Positions 7,957 through 16,126 of a stretch of DNA of 50,857 bases are shown piece by piece. The stretch lies in contig AXCX01000004.1 in the NCBI GenBank assembly GCA_000767215.1, positions 1 through 50,857 of the forward strand. Reading direction: 5' to 3'. Below the pieces are notes generated by a model. The model worked only from the letters and a program-made list of their open reading frames with translations. It ran no database searches and was not told the DNA's origin. Numbering within the stretch: the stretch's first letter is position 1; every line of letters begins with the position of its first letter. Origin of the DNA: Actinotalea fermentans ATCC 43279 = JCM 9966 = DSM 3133. Lineage in GTDB: Bacteria; Actinomycetota; Actinomycetes; Actinomycetales; Cellulomonadaceae. A program made the translations under genes and the position numbers.

Positions 7957-8196
7957 ATGGGTCCCTGGTGCGGCCAGATGGGCGTTGGCGGGTGGGTCGG
8001 GATGGTGGCGTTCTGGCTGGTGATCGTGGCCCTGGCCATCTGGGCGATCTCCCGACTGTTCCCGGTCCAGTCGGGTGGGAGTGCTCGCGCCACGCTCGAC
8101 GCCCGCCTCGCGCGCGGCGACATCGACCCGGAGACGTACCGACTCATCCGTGAAGAGCTCGACGGCCTGGAGGCCGCAGGAAGGGGACCCCGATGA
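7957..8196 (+). CDS. SHOCT domain membrane protein
   Basis: This 79-residue protein has one membrane helix (GWVGMVAFWLVIVALAIW) and then the short SHOCT helix pair ARATLDARLARGDIDPETYR. SHOCT is a short domain linked to membrane or oligomer roles; no enzymatic function is known. A WCGQM stretch near the N-terminus holds one Cys. The ATG at 7957 has GAGGAG seven bases upstream. The stop overlaps the next start (ATGA), so the two genes are coupled. Confidence 0.85.
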   Translation: MGPWCGQMGVGGWVGMVAFWLVIVALAIWAISRLFPVQSGGSARATLDARLARGDIDPETYRLIREELDGLEAAGRGPR

Positions 8197-8477
8197 ACGG
8201 TCACATGAAGGCCCACGGGAAGCACATGCTCGTCGGAGGCGTGGGCGTCGCGCTGCTGGCCATCGCCTTCGGCGTCGGCTGGCAGCAGGCCGTCACGTGG
8301 GGCCTGCTCCTGGCGTGCCCGCTGGGCATGATGGGCATGATGTGGTTCATGGGCCGCCAGTCGTCCGGTGGCCACCAGCACGGCGGACAGCCGGCCGACA
8401 CCGCGGCGAGCTGCCACGGGCAGGGCACGGACGTCCCGACGCAGCGGGTCAGCGAGCCGTTCGTTCCGGAGCGCTGA
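8193..8477 (+). CDS. Small His/Met-rich membrane protein (DUF2933-like)
   Basis: This 94-residue protein starts at ATG 8193 inside the stop of the SHOCT gene. Its N-terminus is rich in His and Met (NGHMKAHGKHM), followed by two hydrophobic helices ending in LGMMGMMWFMG, then SGGHQHGG and one CHG. The Met and His clusters on both sides of the membrane suggest Cu(I) binding. The layout resembles DUF2933 proteins of metal loci. Its last 29 bp overlap the 3' end of the convergent sensor kinase gene. Confidence 0.7.
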   Translation: MNGHMKAHGKHMLVGGVGVALLAIAFGVGWQQAVTWGLLLACPLGMMGMMWFMGRQSSGGHQHGGQPADTAASCHGQGTDVPTQRVSEPFVPER

Positions 8478-9576
8478 CCGGCAACGTCACGACGAAGCGC
8501 GAGCCGCGTCCGCGACCCCGGGACTCCGCGCGGACACTCCCTCCGTGCGCCTCGACGATCGCCTTGGTGATCGCCAGCCCGATCCCGGAACCACCGCTGT
8601 GACGGTCCCGCGCCGTGTCGGCCCGGTAGAAGCGCTCGAAGAGGTGGGGAAGGTGCTCGGCTGCGATCCCCTCGCCGGTGTCCGCCACCATCAGGGCCAC
8701 CCCGTCCCGCACCCGAGCCGCGGCCAAGGTGACACGACCGCCCGCGGGGGTGTGCCGCAGCGCGTTGTCCACCAGGTTCCCCAGCACCTGGGCGATGCGA
8801 TCGGGATCGACGGCGATCGGGGGCAGCGCCGAGGGCGGCTTGTCCAGGCAGAGATCGACCCCCGCCGCGGCGGCGCGGTCGCGGGCGGCGAGATGCGCCA
8901 GGCCGAGCACCTCGACCGGTGGCGTCTCGACCATCGCGAGCTGCAGCTCGCCGCTCTCGGCCTTCGTGACCGCCGCGAGATCCTCCGAGAGCCTCGTGAG
9001 ACGCGTGCCCTGCGCGCGCAGGAGCGCGACGGTCTCTGGAGTCAGCTCCGTGATGCCGTCCTCGAGCCCCTCGAGGTAGGCGGTGAGCGTGGCGACAGGA
9101 GTCCGGACCTCGTGCGCCACATCGGCGAGGAGCCTGTGCCGCAGGCGCTCACTCGACTCGAGCCGGGCTGCCATCTGGTTGAACGCGTCCACCAGCTCCT
9201 CGAACTCGTGGCCCATGTTCGGCGTGGGGACGCGCGCCTCGTAGCGGCCACCGGCGACCTGCCGCGCCGCGGCCGTCAGGGCCGCCAGCGACGTACCGAT
9301 ACGCCGCGTCAGGACGAGGCTCACGGTGAGCGCGGCCACGACCGCGGTCCCGAGCGCGATCGAGAGCGCGAGCCCGCTGGCCGTCCGGAACGCGGCCTCG
9401 GCGTGCGCCACGGCCTCCTCCGCGGTTCGGGTGCCCTCGTATATGAGGTGGTCGTGGAAGATGTACGGACCCACGGCGCCCGCAACGAGCCACGCCGTCA
9501 GCGCGGCGGTGGCCAGGACCAGGGCGAGCGCGGCCAGCAGCCGACGGGCGAGCCCCCCGCCCCGCACCACGCTCAC
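8449..9576 (-). CDS. copS: Sensor histidine kinase, CopS-like
   Basis: This 375-residue membrane kinase presumably senses extracytoplasmic copper and phosphorylates the regulator encoded upstream. Two helices (about 11-36 and 68-90) flank a short sensor loop that begins FHDHLIYEG, whose His pair is a candidate metal site. A HAMP domain, the HisKA box (DVAHEVRTP, His about 155) and HATPase motifs (LGNLVDNAL, DTGEGI, FERFYRAD) follow. The start GTG 9576 overlaps the regulator's stop (GTGA). Copper as signal is inferred from context. Confidence 0.88.
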   Translation of the reverse strand: MSVVRGGGLARRLLAALALVLATAALTAWLVAGAVGPYIFHDHLIYEGTRTAEEAVAHAEAAFRTASGLALSIALGTAVVAALTVSLVLTRRIGTSLAALTAAARQVAGGRYEARVPTPNMGHEFEELVDAFNQMAARLESSERLRHRLLADVAHEVRTPVATLTAYLEGLEDGITELTPETVALLRAQGTRLTRLSEDLAAVTKAESGELQLAMVETPPVEVLGLAHLAARDRAAAAGVDLCLDKPPSALPPIAVDPDRIAQVLGNLVDNALRHTPAGGRVTLAAARVRDGVALMVADTGEGIAAEHLPHLFERFYRADTARDRHSGGSGIGLAITKAIVEAHGGSVRAESRGRGRGSRFVVTLPVSAPERTAR

Positions 9577-10313
9577 GCGCCTGTCCCGATGCGATAGCCC
9601 ACCCCTCGCACCGTGCGCACGTACCGCTGCTGGTCGGCCGTGTCACCGAGCTTCTGCCGCACGTGCAGCACGTGCACATCGACGAGGTGCTCGTCCCCGA
9701 CCCAGGCCCCTCCCCACACCGCCTCGATGAGCGCCGCCCGGCTCATCACGGCGTTCGGCCGGCTCGCCAGAGATGCGAGCACGTCGAACTCGGTGCGGGT
9801 CAGCGGCACGAGGTCGCCGCCGACACGCGCCTCGCGCGCGGCGACGTCGACCGTCAGGTCGCCGACCGCGATCGCCGGAGCGGCGTCGTGCGAGCGGGGC
9901 GTCGCGGCGGCGCGTGGCCGGCGGAGCATGGCGCGGATCCGCGCGACGAGCTCCCGCGGACTGAACGGCTTGGTGACGTAGTCGTCAGCACCGACGGACA
10001 GGCCGACGAGCTTGTCGATCTCCTCGGTCCGCGCCGTGAGCATGACCACGTAGCAGTCGGAGAAGGTGCGCAGCTGGCGGCACACCTCGATGCCGTCGAT
10101 GCCCGGCAGACCGAGGTCGAGGACGACGACGTCCGGGTCCAGCAGGCGCGCGTGCGCCAACGCATCCTCACCGGTCAGGGCGACCTCCACCTCGAACCCG
10201 TCACGGACCAGGTAGCTCGTCACGACGTCGGCGAGCGCGGGCTCGTCGTCGACGACCAACGCGCGCGGTGCGAGGGGACCAGTCGATGTGCTCACGGCGC
10301 CATTGTCGGCCAT
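9573..10313 (-). CDS. copR: OmpR-family response regulator, CopR-like
   Basis: This DNA-binding regulator has an N-terminal receiver domain (VDDEP acidic pocket, phospho-acceptor Asp in VVLDLGLPG about residue 66, the conserved Thr in MLTART and Lys in YVTKPFSP). A winged-helix domain follows (LTRTEFDVLASLA, VDVHVLHVRQKLG, VRTVRGVGYRIG). It is expected to bind tandem half-sites and switch on the copper genes. The start is uncertain: ATG 10313 was chosen; GTG 10295 is possible, and ATG 10361 would overlap the CopR-like box at 10356. It is co-transcribed with copS. Confidence 0.9.
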   Translation of the reverse strand: MADNGAVSTSTGPLAPRALVVDDEPALADVVTSYLVRDGFEVEVALTGEDALAHARLLDPDVVVLDLGLPGIDGIEVCRQLRTFSDCYVVMLTARTEEIDKLVGLSVGADDYVTKPFSPRELVARIRAMLRRPRAAATPRSHDAAPAIAVGDLTVDVAAREARVGGDLVPLTRTEFDVLASLASRPNAVMSRAALIEAVWGGAWVGDEHLVDVHVLHVRQKLGDTADQQRYVRTVRGVGYRIGTGA

Positions 10314-10355
10314 CCGGACGGGCCGGGGACCGCCACGACCGCCGCGCGGAGCGCT

Positions 10356-10371
10356 CTTCATCGAACCTCAA
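10356..10371 (+). promoter_or_regulatory. Putative CopR box (CTTCA-N6-CTCAA)
   Basis: The first half-site is exact and the second has two mismatches; period and the CGAAC spacer match the other boxes. It lies between divergent copR and the thiol-relay operon, suggesting autoregulation as well as control of 10441-12365. Confidence 0.45.
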
Positions 10372-10440
10372 TCAAAGGGAGATCAACCGCGCGGGGCGGA
10401 TGCCCGACAGTGCTGGTGTGAGCATCTCGAAGGAGTCCTC

Positions 10441-10740
10441 GTGAGCACAGACGCGACCCCGCAGCCGATTGCGGTGACCCTCGTGCACAGCCCGGCCTGC
10501 CACTTCTGCGACGACGCCGAGGAGGCGCTGCACGAGCTGAGCGCGGAGTACGCGATCGACGTCTCGGTGGTGTACATCGACTCACCGCTCGGCCGGACCC
10601 TCGTGGCCGTTCACCGCCCGGCGATGAACCCCCTCGTCCTGGTCGACGGCGCGTTCTTCAGCTCGGGCCGGCTGCCGCGCAAGAAGCTCATCAAGCTCCT
10701 TGAGTCGCGCGGCGCGCGGCTGGCGACGGCGGGCCGCTGA
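10441..10740 (+). CDS. Glutaredoxin-like thiol protein
   Basis: This 99-residue protein has a thioredoxin-fold pattern. A strand (VTLVHSPA) leads into the redox pair CHFCDDAEEAL, then VSVVYIDSPLG and the loop NPLVLVDG near the usual cis-Pro position. It probably shuttles electrons or handles metal-exposed thiols in the cytosol. The start is GTG 10441, with AAGGAG at 10430. The next gene begins one base after its stop. Together with the CcdA-like and thioredoxin-like genes it forms a plausible disulfide relay. Confidence 0.8.
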   Translation: MSTDATPQPIAVTLVHSPACHFCDDAEEALHELSAEYAIDVSVVYIDSPLGRTLVAVHRPAMNPLVLVDGAFFSSGRLPRKKLIKLLESRGARLATAGR

Positions 10741-10741
10741 C

Positions 10742-11737
10742 ATGGGATCTGAGCTCCTGACGACGGGCAGCATCCTCGCGGCCTTCTTCGCCGGCGGGGT
10801 CGCGCTCTTCGCGCCCTGCTGCATCGTGTTCCTCGCGCCGAGCTACCTGGCCGGTGCCGTGAAGAACAGCCGCTGGCGGCTGCTGCCCCTGACGTTCGTC
10901 TTCGCCGCGGGCCTCGGCCTGGTCCTGGTCCCCATCACGCTCGGGATGAGCCTGCTTTCGGGCGCTATCGCCAAGTACCACCAGCCTCTGTACTGGGCCG
11001 GCGGCATCCTCATGTTCGCCCTCGCGGCCCTCGCGCTGTCCGGACGCATGTGGTCGATGCCGTCGATGCTCCGCGCGCCGGACACGACCCGCGGGGACAG
11101 TGCGAGCTTCTTCGCCCTGGGTGTCTTCTCGGGCATCGCGTCGAGCTGCTGCGCCCCCGTGCTGGCGGGCGTCATGACGTTGTCCGTGCTCTCCGGTTCA
11201 CCCATCGGCGGGTTCGCCCTCGGCGTGGCCTACGTCTTCGGCATGGTGTTCCCGCTGTTCGTGATGGCGCTGGTCTGGGACAAGGCGAAGCTCGGGGAGA
11301 AGCGCTTCCTGCGCGCCAAGCCCGTCCGGTTCCACGTCGCCGGACGGCTCGTCGCCACGAACACGGTCAACGTCGCCGTGGCCGCCGCCTTCGTGATCAT
11401 GGGGACCTTCGTCATCGCCCTCGCCGGGTCCAAGGACATGACGGGCGGGACGGCCGCCCAGGCCTGGGCGAGCGAACGCCTCACCGACGTCTTCGCCGGC
11501 GTCCAGGACTTCCTCAGCCCGGTACCGGAGTGGATCCAGGGAACCGGCATCCTCGCGATCGCCGCCGTCTTCGTCTGGGCCACGCTCGCCGAGCGACGCC
11601 TTCCCTGGCGCCGTTCCGCCCGCGAGGCAGCCGACCCCACCGCCGCCGCAACCACGGCAACCGCCGAGGAGCCGAGCTGCCACGCCACCTCGACCACCGG
11701 CCCGGCCACGGCCGCCGGCCCCGACCACAAGGACTGA
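10742..11737 (+). CDS. CcdA/DsbD-type transmembrane thiol carrier
   Basis: This 331-residue membrane protein resembles the cytochrome c biogenesis protein CcdA, which moves electrons from cytosolic thioredoxin to outside thiol proteins. The two Cys sites sit in FAPCCIVFLAPSY (about residue 24) and SSCCAPVLAGV (about 138), in symmetry-related helices as expected. At least six helices are visible. A polar Thr/Ala-rich C-terminal tail with one Cys is extra. There is no cytochrome c gene near, so reduction of copper-oxidised thiols or electron supply to the next gene's product is the likelier role (inference). Confidence 0.85.
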   Translation: MGSELLTTGSILAAFFAGGVALFAPCCIVFLAPSYLAGAVKNSRWRLLPLTFVFAAGLGLVLVPITLGMSLLSGAIAKYHQPLYWAGGILMFALAALALSGRMWSMPSMLRAPDTTRGDSASFFALGVFSGIASSCCAPVLAGVMTLSVLSGSPIGGFALGVAYVFGMVFPLFVMALVWDKAKLGEKRFLRAKPVRFHVAGRLVATNTVNVAVAAAFVIMGTFVIALAGSKDMTGGTAAQAWASERLTDVFAGVQDFLSPVPEWIQGTGILAIAAVFVWATLAERRLPWRRSAREAADPTAAATTATAEEPSCHATSTTGPATAAGPDHKD

Positions 11738-11738
11738 C

Positions 11739-12365
11739 ATGACTTCCGGAACCGCGATCAGGCGCCAGGCCGAGCGCCAGGAGCAGCTCGAGCAGGTGCG
11801 CAAGGAGCAGCAGGCGGCGCAGCGCAAACGGACCCTGATCCTGCGAATCGCCTCGCTGTCCGCCGTCCTCGTACTGATCGGCGTCGTCGTGGCCGCCCTG
11901 CTGTCAGCCCGCCCCGAGACGAGCAGCGAGGCGATCGACGCGACGCCGTTCACCCTCCCGATGAGCGACGGCTCCACCGTCTCGCTCTCCGACTACGCCG
12001 GCAGCCCCGTGATCCTGTACTTCAACGAGGGCGCCGGCTGCGACTCCTGCCTGGTCCAGATGGCGAAGATCGAGCAGGAGCCGGGCTTCGCCGAGGCCGG
12101 CATCGCGGTGCTGCCGATCGTGATGAACTCGGCCGACCAGATCAACGACGAACGGGAGCGGTTGGGCGTCGAGGCTCCGTTCGCCCTGGACGACGGCACC
12201 GTCTCCGAGGCGTACGGGACGTTGGGCACCGGCATGCACGAGGGCCTGCCAGGTCACGGCTTCATCCTGATCGACGCCGACGGCGTCCAGCGCTGGTACG
12301 GCAACTACCCGTCGATGTGGCTGGACCCGACCGAGCTGCTGGACATCGCGCTCGACAAGCTCTGA
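11739..12365 (+). CDS. Membrane-anchored thioredoxin/TlpA-like protein
   Basis: The 208-residue protein has a charged N-terminus, one membrane helix (IASLSAVLVLIGVVVAALL) and an extracytoplasmic thioredoxin-fold domain. The active-site pair is CDSC (EGAGCDSCLVQM); the domain ends GHGFILIDADGVQRW, typical of AhpC/TlpA proteins. It is the likely outer partner of the CcdA-like carrier, whose stop lies one base upstream. The substrate is unknown. Confidence 0.85.
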   Translation: MTSGTAIRRQAERQEQLEQVRKEQQAAQRKRTLILRIASLSAVLVLIGVVVAALLSARPETSSEAIDATPFTLPMSDGSTVSLSDYAGSPVILYFNEGAGCDSCLVQMAKIEQEPGFAEAGIAVLPIVMNSADQINDERERLGVEAPFALDDGTVSEAYGTLGTGMHEGLPGHGFILIDADGVQRWYGNYPSMWLDPTELLDIALDKL

Positions 12366-12474
12366 CCTTCCCGCGGCGGCGCGGTGCCCGGGCATGCCCG
12401 GCGCCGCGCCGTCGTCGTCTCCATGGCTCTGCGACCCCTTCATTCCCGTTCCGAGGCAGCACGAGGAGGCAGCG

Positions 12475-12666
12475 ATGGCGATTTTCACCACCAGGACCGC
12501 GACGGATCCCGTGTGCGGAACGGTGGTGCGCGTGGCGCGGGCGGCCGGTGCCGCGTACTACCGAGGTCAGGAGCTCTTCTTCTGCGCCAACCACTGCGGC
12601 GCCACGTTCGCCGCCGATCCCGACCGGTACGTGGCCGCGCCCTCCGCCCCGTCATGTCGCCCCTGA
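12475..12666 (+). CDS. YHS domain metal-binding protein 1
   Basis: This 63-residue protein consists of a YHS-type domain: DPVCGTVV near the start and FFCANHCGATFAADPDRY near the end. The spaced Cys residues bind metal in related proteins and in domains fused to metal ATPases. The ATG follows ACGAGGAGG. It is a paralogue of the gene that follows, and may be a copper scavenger or chaperone. Confidence 0.85.
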   Translation: MAIFTTRTATDPVCGTVVRVARAAGAAYYRGQELFFCANHCGATFAADPDRYVAAPSAPSCRP

Positions 12667-12775
12667 GCCGGCTCGGGAGCCCCACCGCGGCGTCGCCCGG
12701 CGGCGGCGCGCCCCAGGTCCCGGCCACCACCCCGGTGGCCGAGGTCGAAGCGACCATCACGAGAAGGAGTGCCCC

Positions 12776-12961
12776 ATGCACCACGACCACGACCACGACA
12801 GCGCGGCGACGGCCGTCGACCCCGTCTGCGGCATGACCGTCGACCCAGCGACCGCGGCGGCGACGCGCGAGCACGACGGGGTCACGTTCTTCTTCTGCTC
12901 GCTTGGTTGCGCGAAGGCGTTCGACGCCGACCCGCACCGGTACGGGCACCCGACGGCCTGA
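12776..12961 (+). CDS. YHS domain metal-binding protein 2 with His-rich start
   Basis: This 61-residue protein opens with MHHDHDHD, a likely metal-binding tag. It continues with the YHS pattern DPVCGMTVDP and FFFCSLGCAKAFDADPHRY. The ATG at 12776 has GAGAAGGAG upstream. A strong hairpin follows its stop, so it closes the operon. Confidence 0.88.
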   Translation: MHHDHDHDSAATAVDPVCGMTVDPATAAATREHDGVTFFFCSLGCAKAFDADPHRYGHPTA

Positions 12962-13008
12962 CGCCAGGAACGGCTGAAGGGACGACTCGTCAGGAGCTGA
13001 AGCTCGCC

Positions 13009-13043
13009 ATGCCCGGCCGCGGCGGTACTGCGCGGCCGGGCAT
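13009..13043. terminator. Strong hairpin terminator
   Basis: A 13-bp perfect stem (ATGCCCGGCCGCG and its complement) closes a 9-nt loop, between the YHS gene and the convergent yibE/F gene. It likely serves both. Confidence 0.75.
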
Positions 13044-13087
13044 AGTCGCCTACGGCCGCGCCTCCGCCGCGTCGGCCTTCGTCCTCC

Positions 13088-14335
13088 CTACCCGGCGTGT
13101 GCGTGGGAGTGCCCGTGCGGCTCCACGTCGCGGTGCCTGTGCCGTGCACGCACGGCCGGCTGCGCCGTGACGACCAGGACCGAGATGAGCGTCGTCAGAG
13201 GGATCGCGAGGACGAGGCCGATCGACCCGACTGCGGTCCGCGCGATCTCCTCGGCGAACTCACCCGACGTGATCGTCGGGATGAGCGGGCGCTGGTACAC
13301 CTGCAGCAGCAGCATCACCGGCAGCGCGGCACCCGCGTACGCGAAGGCCATCGTGTACACCGTTGACGCGATGTGGTCCCGGCCGATGCGCATCCCTCGC
13401 GAGAACAGCGTGCGGCGCGACGCCCCCGGGTCGGACTCCCGCAGCTCCCACACTGCGGAGGCCTGGGTGATCGTGACGTCGTTGAGGACTCCGAGCCCGG
13501 CGAGGATGACGCCGGCGAGGAAGATGCCCCTCAGGCCACCCTCGGTGAGGTGTCCGGTCAGAAGGGCCAGCTGGTATGTGTCCTCTCCGTTGATCCCGTC
13601 GAGGTGGGCCATCCGCGCGGCGACGGTGCCGAGTCCGGCGGTCACCCCGAGCCCGACGAGAGTCCCCAGCAGCGCCGTCGTCGTGCGGTGCGAGAAGCCG
13701 TGGGCGAGGTAGAGCACCACGAACATGATCGCCGACGACGCGACCAGACCGACCAGCGCGGGATCGCCTCCTTCCAAGAGCGCCGGGAGCATGAACGGCC
13801 CGATGATCGCGAATGCGAAGCCCAGCCCGAGGAGCGAGCGCAGCCCCCGCATCCCGGCGACGGCGATCACGACGATGGCGTACGCACCGGAGAGGGCGCC
13901 GAGCGGCAGTGCCCGGTTGAAGTCCTGCCACACCCAGATCGCAGGCTCGGTCTCCGTCGCCGGGTAGCGGACCAGGACGATGGGCGTGCCCGGAGACAGC
14001 TCGCCGACGGGCACCGTCGTGGGCGAGTAGACCTGCACCTCGAGCCCTCGTTCCGCGCCCTCGGTGACGCGCGCCACCACGTCGCCGCAGGGCACGGTCG
14101 GCGGGATCGTCCCGTCCGGTCGCCTGTCCTCGTTGGCGCCCTCGCAGTCCACCGGGCGCGCGGAGACCACCTCCGCATCACGGAACTCGGCCCCGACGTC
14201 GACGATCCCCGCGTCAGGGATCTCTCCGTCGGGCCAGAGGGCGATGAGGCCGACCCCGGTCGCGATCGCGAGCGGGACGAGCACGAGGGCGAGGATCACG
14301 CCCGGACTGCGGAACGATGTGCGGCTTCCGGTCAC
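13088..14335 (-). CDS. YibE/F family membrane protein
   Basis: This 415-residue protein has one N-terminal helix, an extracytoplasmic domain of about 120 residues, and seven or so helices with the YibE/F hallmarks LGVLNDVTITQASAVWEL and AFAYAGAALPVMLLL. The function of the family is unknown. The tail is His-rich (RHRHRDVEPHGHSHAHAG), pointing to metal binding. The GTG at 14335 was chosen because family similarity begins there; the frame continues far upstream with no family-like sequence. An operator-like inverted repeat at 14392-14408 lies before it. Confidence 0.85.
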   Translation of the reverse strand: MTGSRTSFRSPGVILALVLVPLAIATGVGLIALWPDGEIPDAGIVDVGAEFRDAEVVSARPVDCEGANEDRRPDGTIPPTVPCGDVVARVTEGAERGLEVQVYSPTTVPVGELSPGTPIVLVRYPATETEPAIWVWQDFNRALPLGALSGAYAIVVIAVAGMRGLRSLLGLGFAFAIIGPFMLPALLEGGDPALVGLVASSAIMFVVLYLAHGFSHRTTTALLGTLVGLGVTAGLGTVAARMAHLDGINGEDTYQLALLTGHLTEGGLRGIFLAGVILAGLGVLNDVTITQASAVWELRESDPGASRRTLFSRGMRIGRDHIASTVYTMAFAYAGAALPVMLLLQVYQRPLIPTITSGEFAEEIARTAVGSIGLVLAIPLTTLISVLVVTAQPAVRARHRHRDVEPHGHSHAHAG

Positions 14336-14383
14336 GCTCCATGGTCCCTGGCCAGGAGGCGGCGAACGCCTCCCAGGCGGCCC

Positions 14384-14408
14384 CTGCGGTGAACCTTCAT
14401 CGAAGGTT
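14384..14408. promoter_or_regulatory. Putative CopR box plus inverted repeat between yibE/F and lnt
   Basis: Half-sites CTGCG (14384) and CTTCA (14395) have the 11-bp period. The inverted repeat AACCTTC-ATC-GAAGGTT spans 14392-14408. It is placed to serve both divergent genes. Confidence 0.45.
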
Positions 14409-14482
14409 GACCGACTCTCACCCATTCGTGCCGGGAAACGCCCGCAGCATCGACAGACCGGACAACAAGCGGGAGCCGCCAG

Positions 14483-16075
14483 ATGGTCGTCAGCACCCTC
14501 GTCACGGCGACCACACGCCTGCCCGCGGGTGACTGTCAGGGGTTCATCCACCGCCACCAGCCGGTGATCGTCGCGGCGGCCGGCGGTGCCGTCACGGAGC
14601 TGGCGTTCTCCGAGCTCTCCCTGTGGCCGGCCGCGGTCCTCGGCGTCGCGCTCCTCGTACACGGACTCGACCCGCGCCAACGGGTCCGCCACGGCGCGCT
14701 CCTCGGGCTTGTCTGGGGGCTGGCGTTCTTCCTGCCGCACCTGTGGTGGGCGAACGAGGCGGTCGGTCCCCTGCCATGGTTCGCGCTCGCGACACTGGAG
14801 GCGGCCCTCGTGGCTTCCGGTGCAGCGGCCGCGACGGTGGTCCTGACGCTGCGCCACGTCCGGAGGCATGTCGCACTCGGTGCAGCGGCGTTCGGAGCGG
14901 TCTGGGCGGCGTCGGAGCAGCTGCGCCAGGTCTGGCCGTTCGGCGGCTTCCCATGGGGGCGGCTGGCGTTCTCGCAGGTGGACGGACCACTGCTGCCGCT
15001 GGCTCCCGTCGGCGGGGCACCGTTGGTCTCCTTCGTGGTGGCCGGACTCGGGTACGCGATGAGCGCGGCGTTCACGTCGTTGCGTGCGAGCGACCGAGCC
15101 GCCTTCGCCCGCGTCGTCGCGGCGGCGACGGTGACCGTGGCGGCCAGCGCCCTGGTTCCCCTGCCGACCGCACCGGAGACCGGCACCCTGCAGGTGGCTG
15201 CGGTCCAGGGAAACGTCTCGACACCTGGGCTCGACGCCTTCGCTCAGGCCCGCGAGGTGCTCGACAACCATGTCGTCGCCACGCGAGCCCTGGCCACTGA
15301 CGGGCTCGCGGACGGCCTTGACGTGGTCCTATGGCCGGAGAACGCCACGGACATCAACCCGCGCGTTGACCCTGATGCCGCCCGAGCCATCGACGACGTC
15401 GCCTCTGCCCTGGGGGCCCCGATACTGCTGGGCACCGATCGGCACACGGACGGCGCCCGGTACAACGAGATGGTGCTCTGGGAGCCGGGCACAGGTGCGA
15501 CGTTCGCCTACGCGAAGCAGGTCCCTGCCCCCTTCGGCGAGTACATCCCGTTCCGGCCGTTCTTCCGGCTGTTCTCGGCCGATGTCGATCGGGTCCGCGT
15601 CGACATGGCACGAGGCGGCGAGCCGGCCGTGGTTCCGGTCCCCGTCGCACGTCTGGGGCGCACCGTCGTGGCAGCGACCCCGATCTGCTTCGAGGTCGCC
15701 TACGACGCGGTCGTTCGAGCAGCGGTCCTCGAGGGCGCAGAGGTGCTCGTCGTGCCGACGAACAACGCCTCTTTCGGGTTCACCGCCGAGTCCGTGCAGC
15801 AGCTCGGCATGTCCCGGTTCCGTGCGGCAGAGCACGGCCGTGCCACCATCCAGATCTCCACGGTCGGCGTCAGTGCGGTGATCGCGCCCGACGGGGCACT
15901 CATCGAGCGCACGTCACTGTTCACGCAGGACCGCCTGGTGGCGGCCCTTCCGCTGCGCGGCACGTTGACGTTGAGCGACCGCATCGGCGACGCCCCCGCC
16001 ACGGCTGCTGTGGTCGCCGCCCTCCTGCTCACCGTGCTCGGCCTCCGCGCCCACCGACGCGGCCACTCCGAATGA
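14483..16075 (+). CDS. lnt: Apolipoprotein N-acyltransferase
   Basis: The 530-residue membrane enzyme transfers a fatty acid to the free amino group of diacylglyceryl-Cys lipoproteins. Several N-terminal helices are followed by a nitrilase-like domain. The triad is visible: Glu in LWPENATD (about 286), Lys in AKQVPAPFGEY (about 345) and Cys in TPICFEV (about 401), at spacing close to E. coli Lnt. The length is also normal (E. coli 512). The gene sits in the copper module with a CopR-like box upstream, so this is probably a metal-linked extra copy; whether a housekeeping copy exists cannot be seen. Confidence 0.93.
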   Translation: MVVSTLVTATTRLPAGDCQGFIHRHQPVIVAAAGGAVTELAFSELSLWPAAVLGVALLVHGLDPRQRVRHGALLGLVWGLAFFLPHLWWANEAVGPLPWFALATLEAALVASGAAAATVVLTLRHVRRHVALGAAAFGAVWAASEQLRQVWPFGGFPWGRLAFSQVDGPLLPLAPVGGAPLVSFVVAGLGYAMSAAFTSLRASDRAAFARVVAAATVTVAASALVPLPTAPETGTLQVAAVQGNVSTPGLDAFAQAREVLDNHVVATRALATDGLADGLDVVLWPENATDINPRVDPDAARAIDDVASALGAPILLGTDRHTDGARYNEMVLWEPGTGATFAYAKQVPAPFGEYIPFRPFFRLFSADVDRVRVDMARGGEPAVVPVPVARLGRTVVAATPICFEVAYDAVVRAAVLEGAEVLVVPTNNASFGFTAESVQQLGMSRFRAAEHGRATIQISTVGVSAVIAPDGALIERTSLFTQDRLVAALPLRGTLTLSDRIGDAPATAAVVAALLLTVLGLRAHRRGHSE

Positions 16076-16091
16076 CCGCGCGGAGGAGCCA

Positions 16092-16113
16092 CGCGCGAGC
16101 GACACGTCGCGCG
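16092..16113. terminator. Small hairpin between convergent lnt and M23 genes
   Basis: The arms CGCGCGA and TCGCGCG (7 bp) flank an 8-nt loop. It may be a bidirectional terminator; the run is low complexity, so support is modest. Confidence 0.4.
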
Positions 16114-16126
16114 CGCGCCGTGGTGC

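Noticed and set aside
14335-15271. N-terminal extension of the YibE/F frame to 15271
   Set aside because: The extra sequence lies antisense to lnt and resembles no family; similarity begins at GTG 14335.
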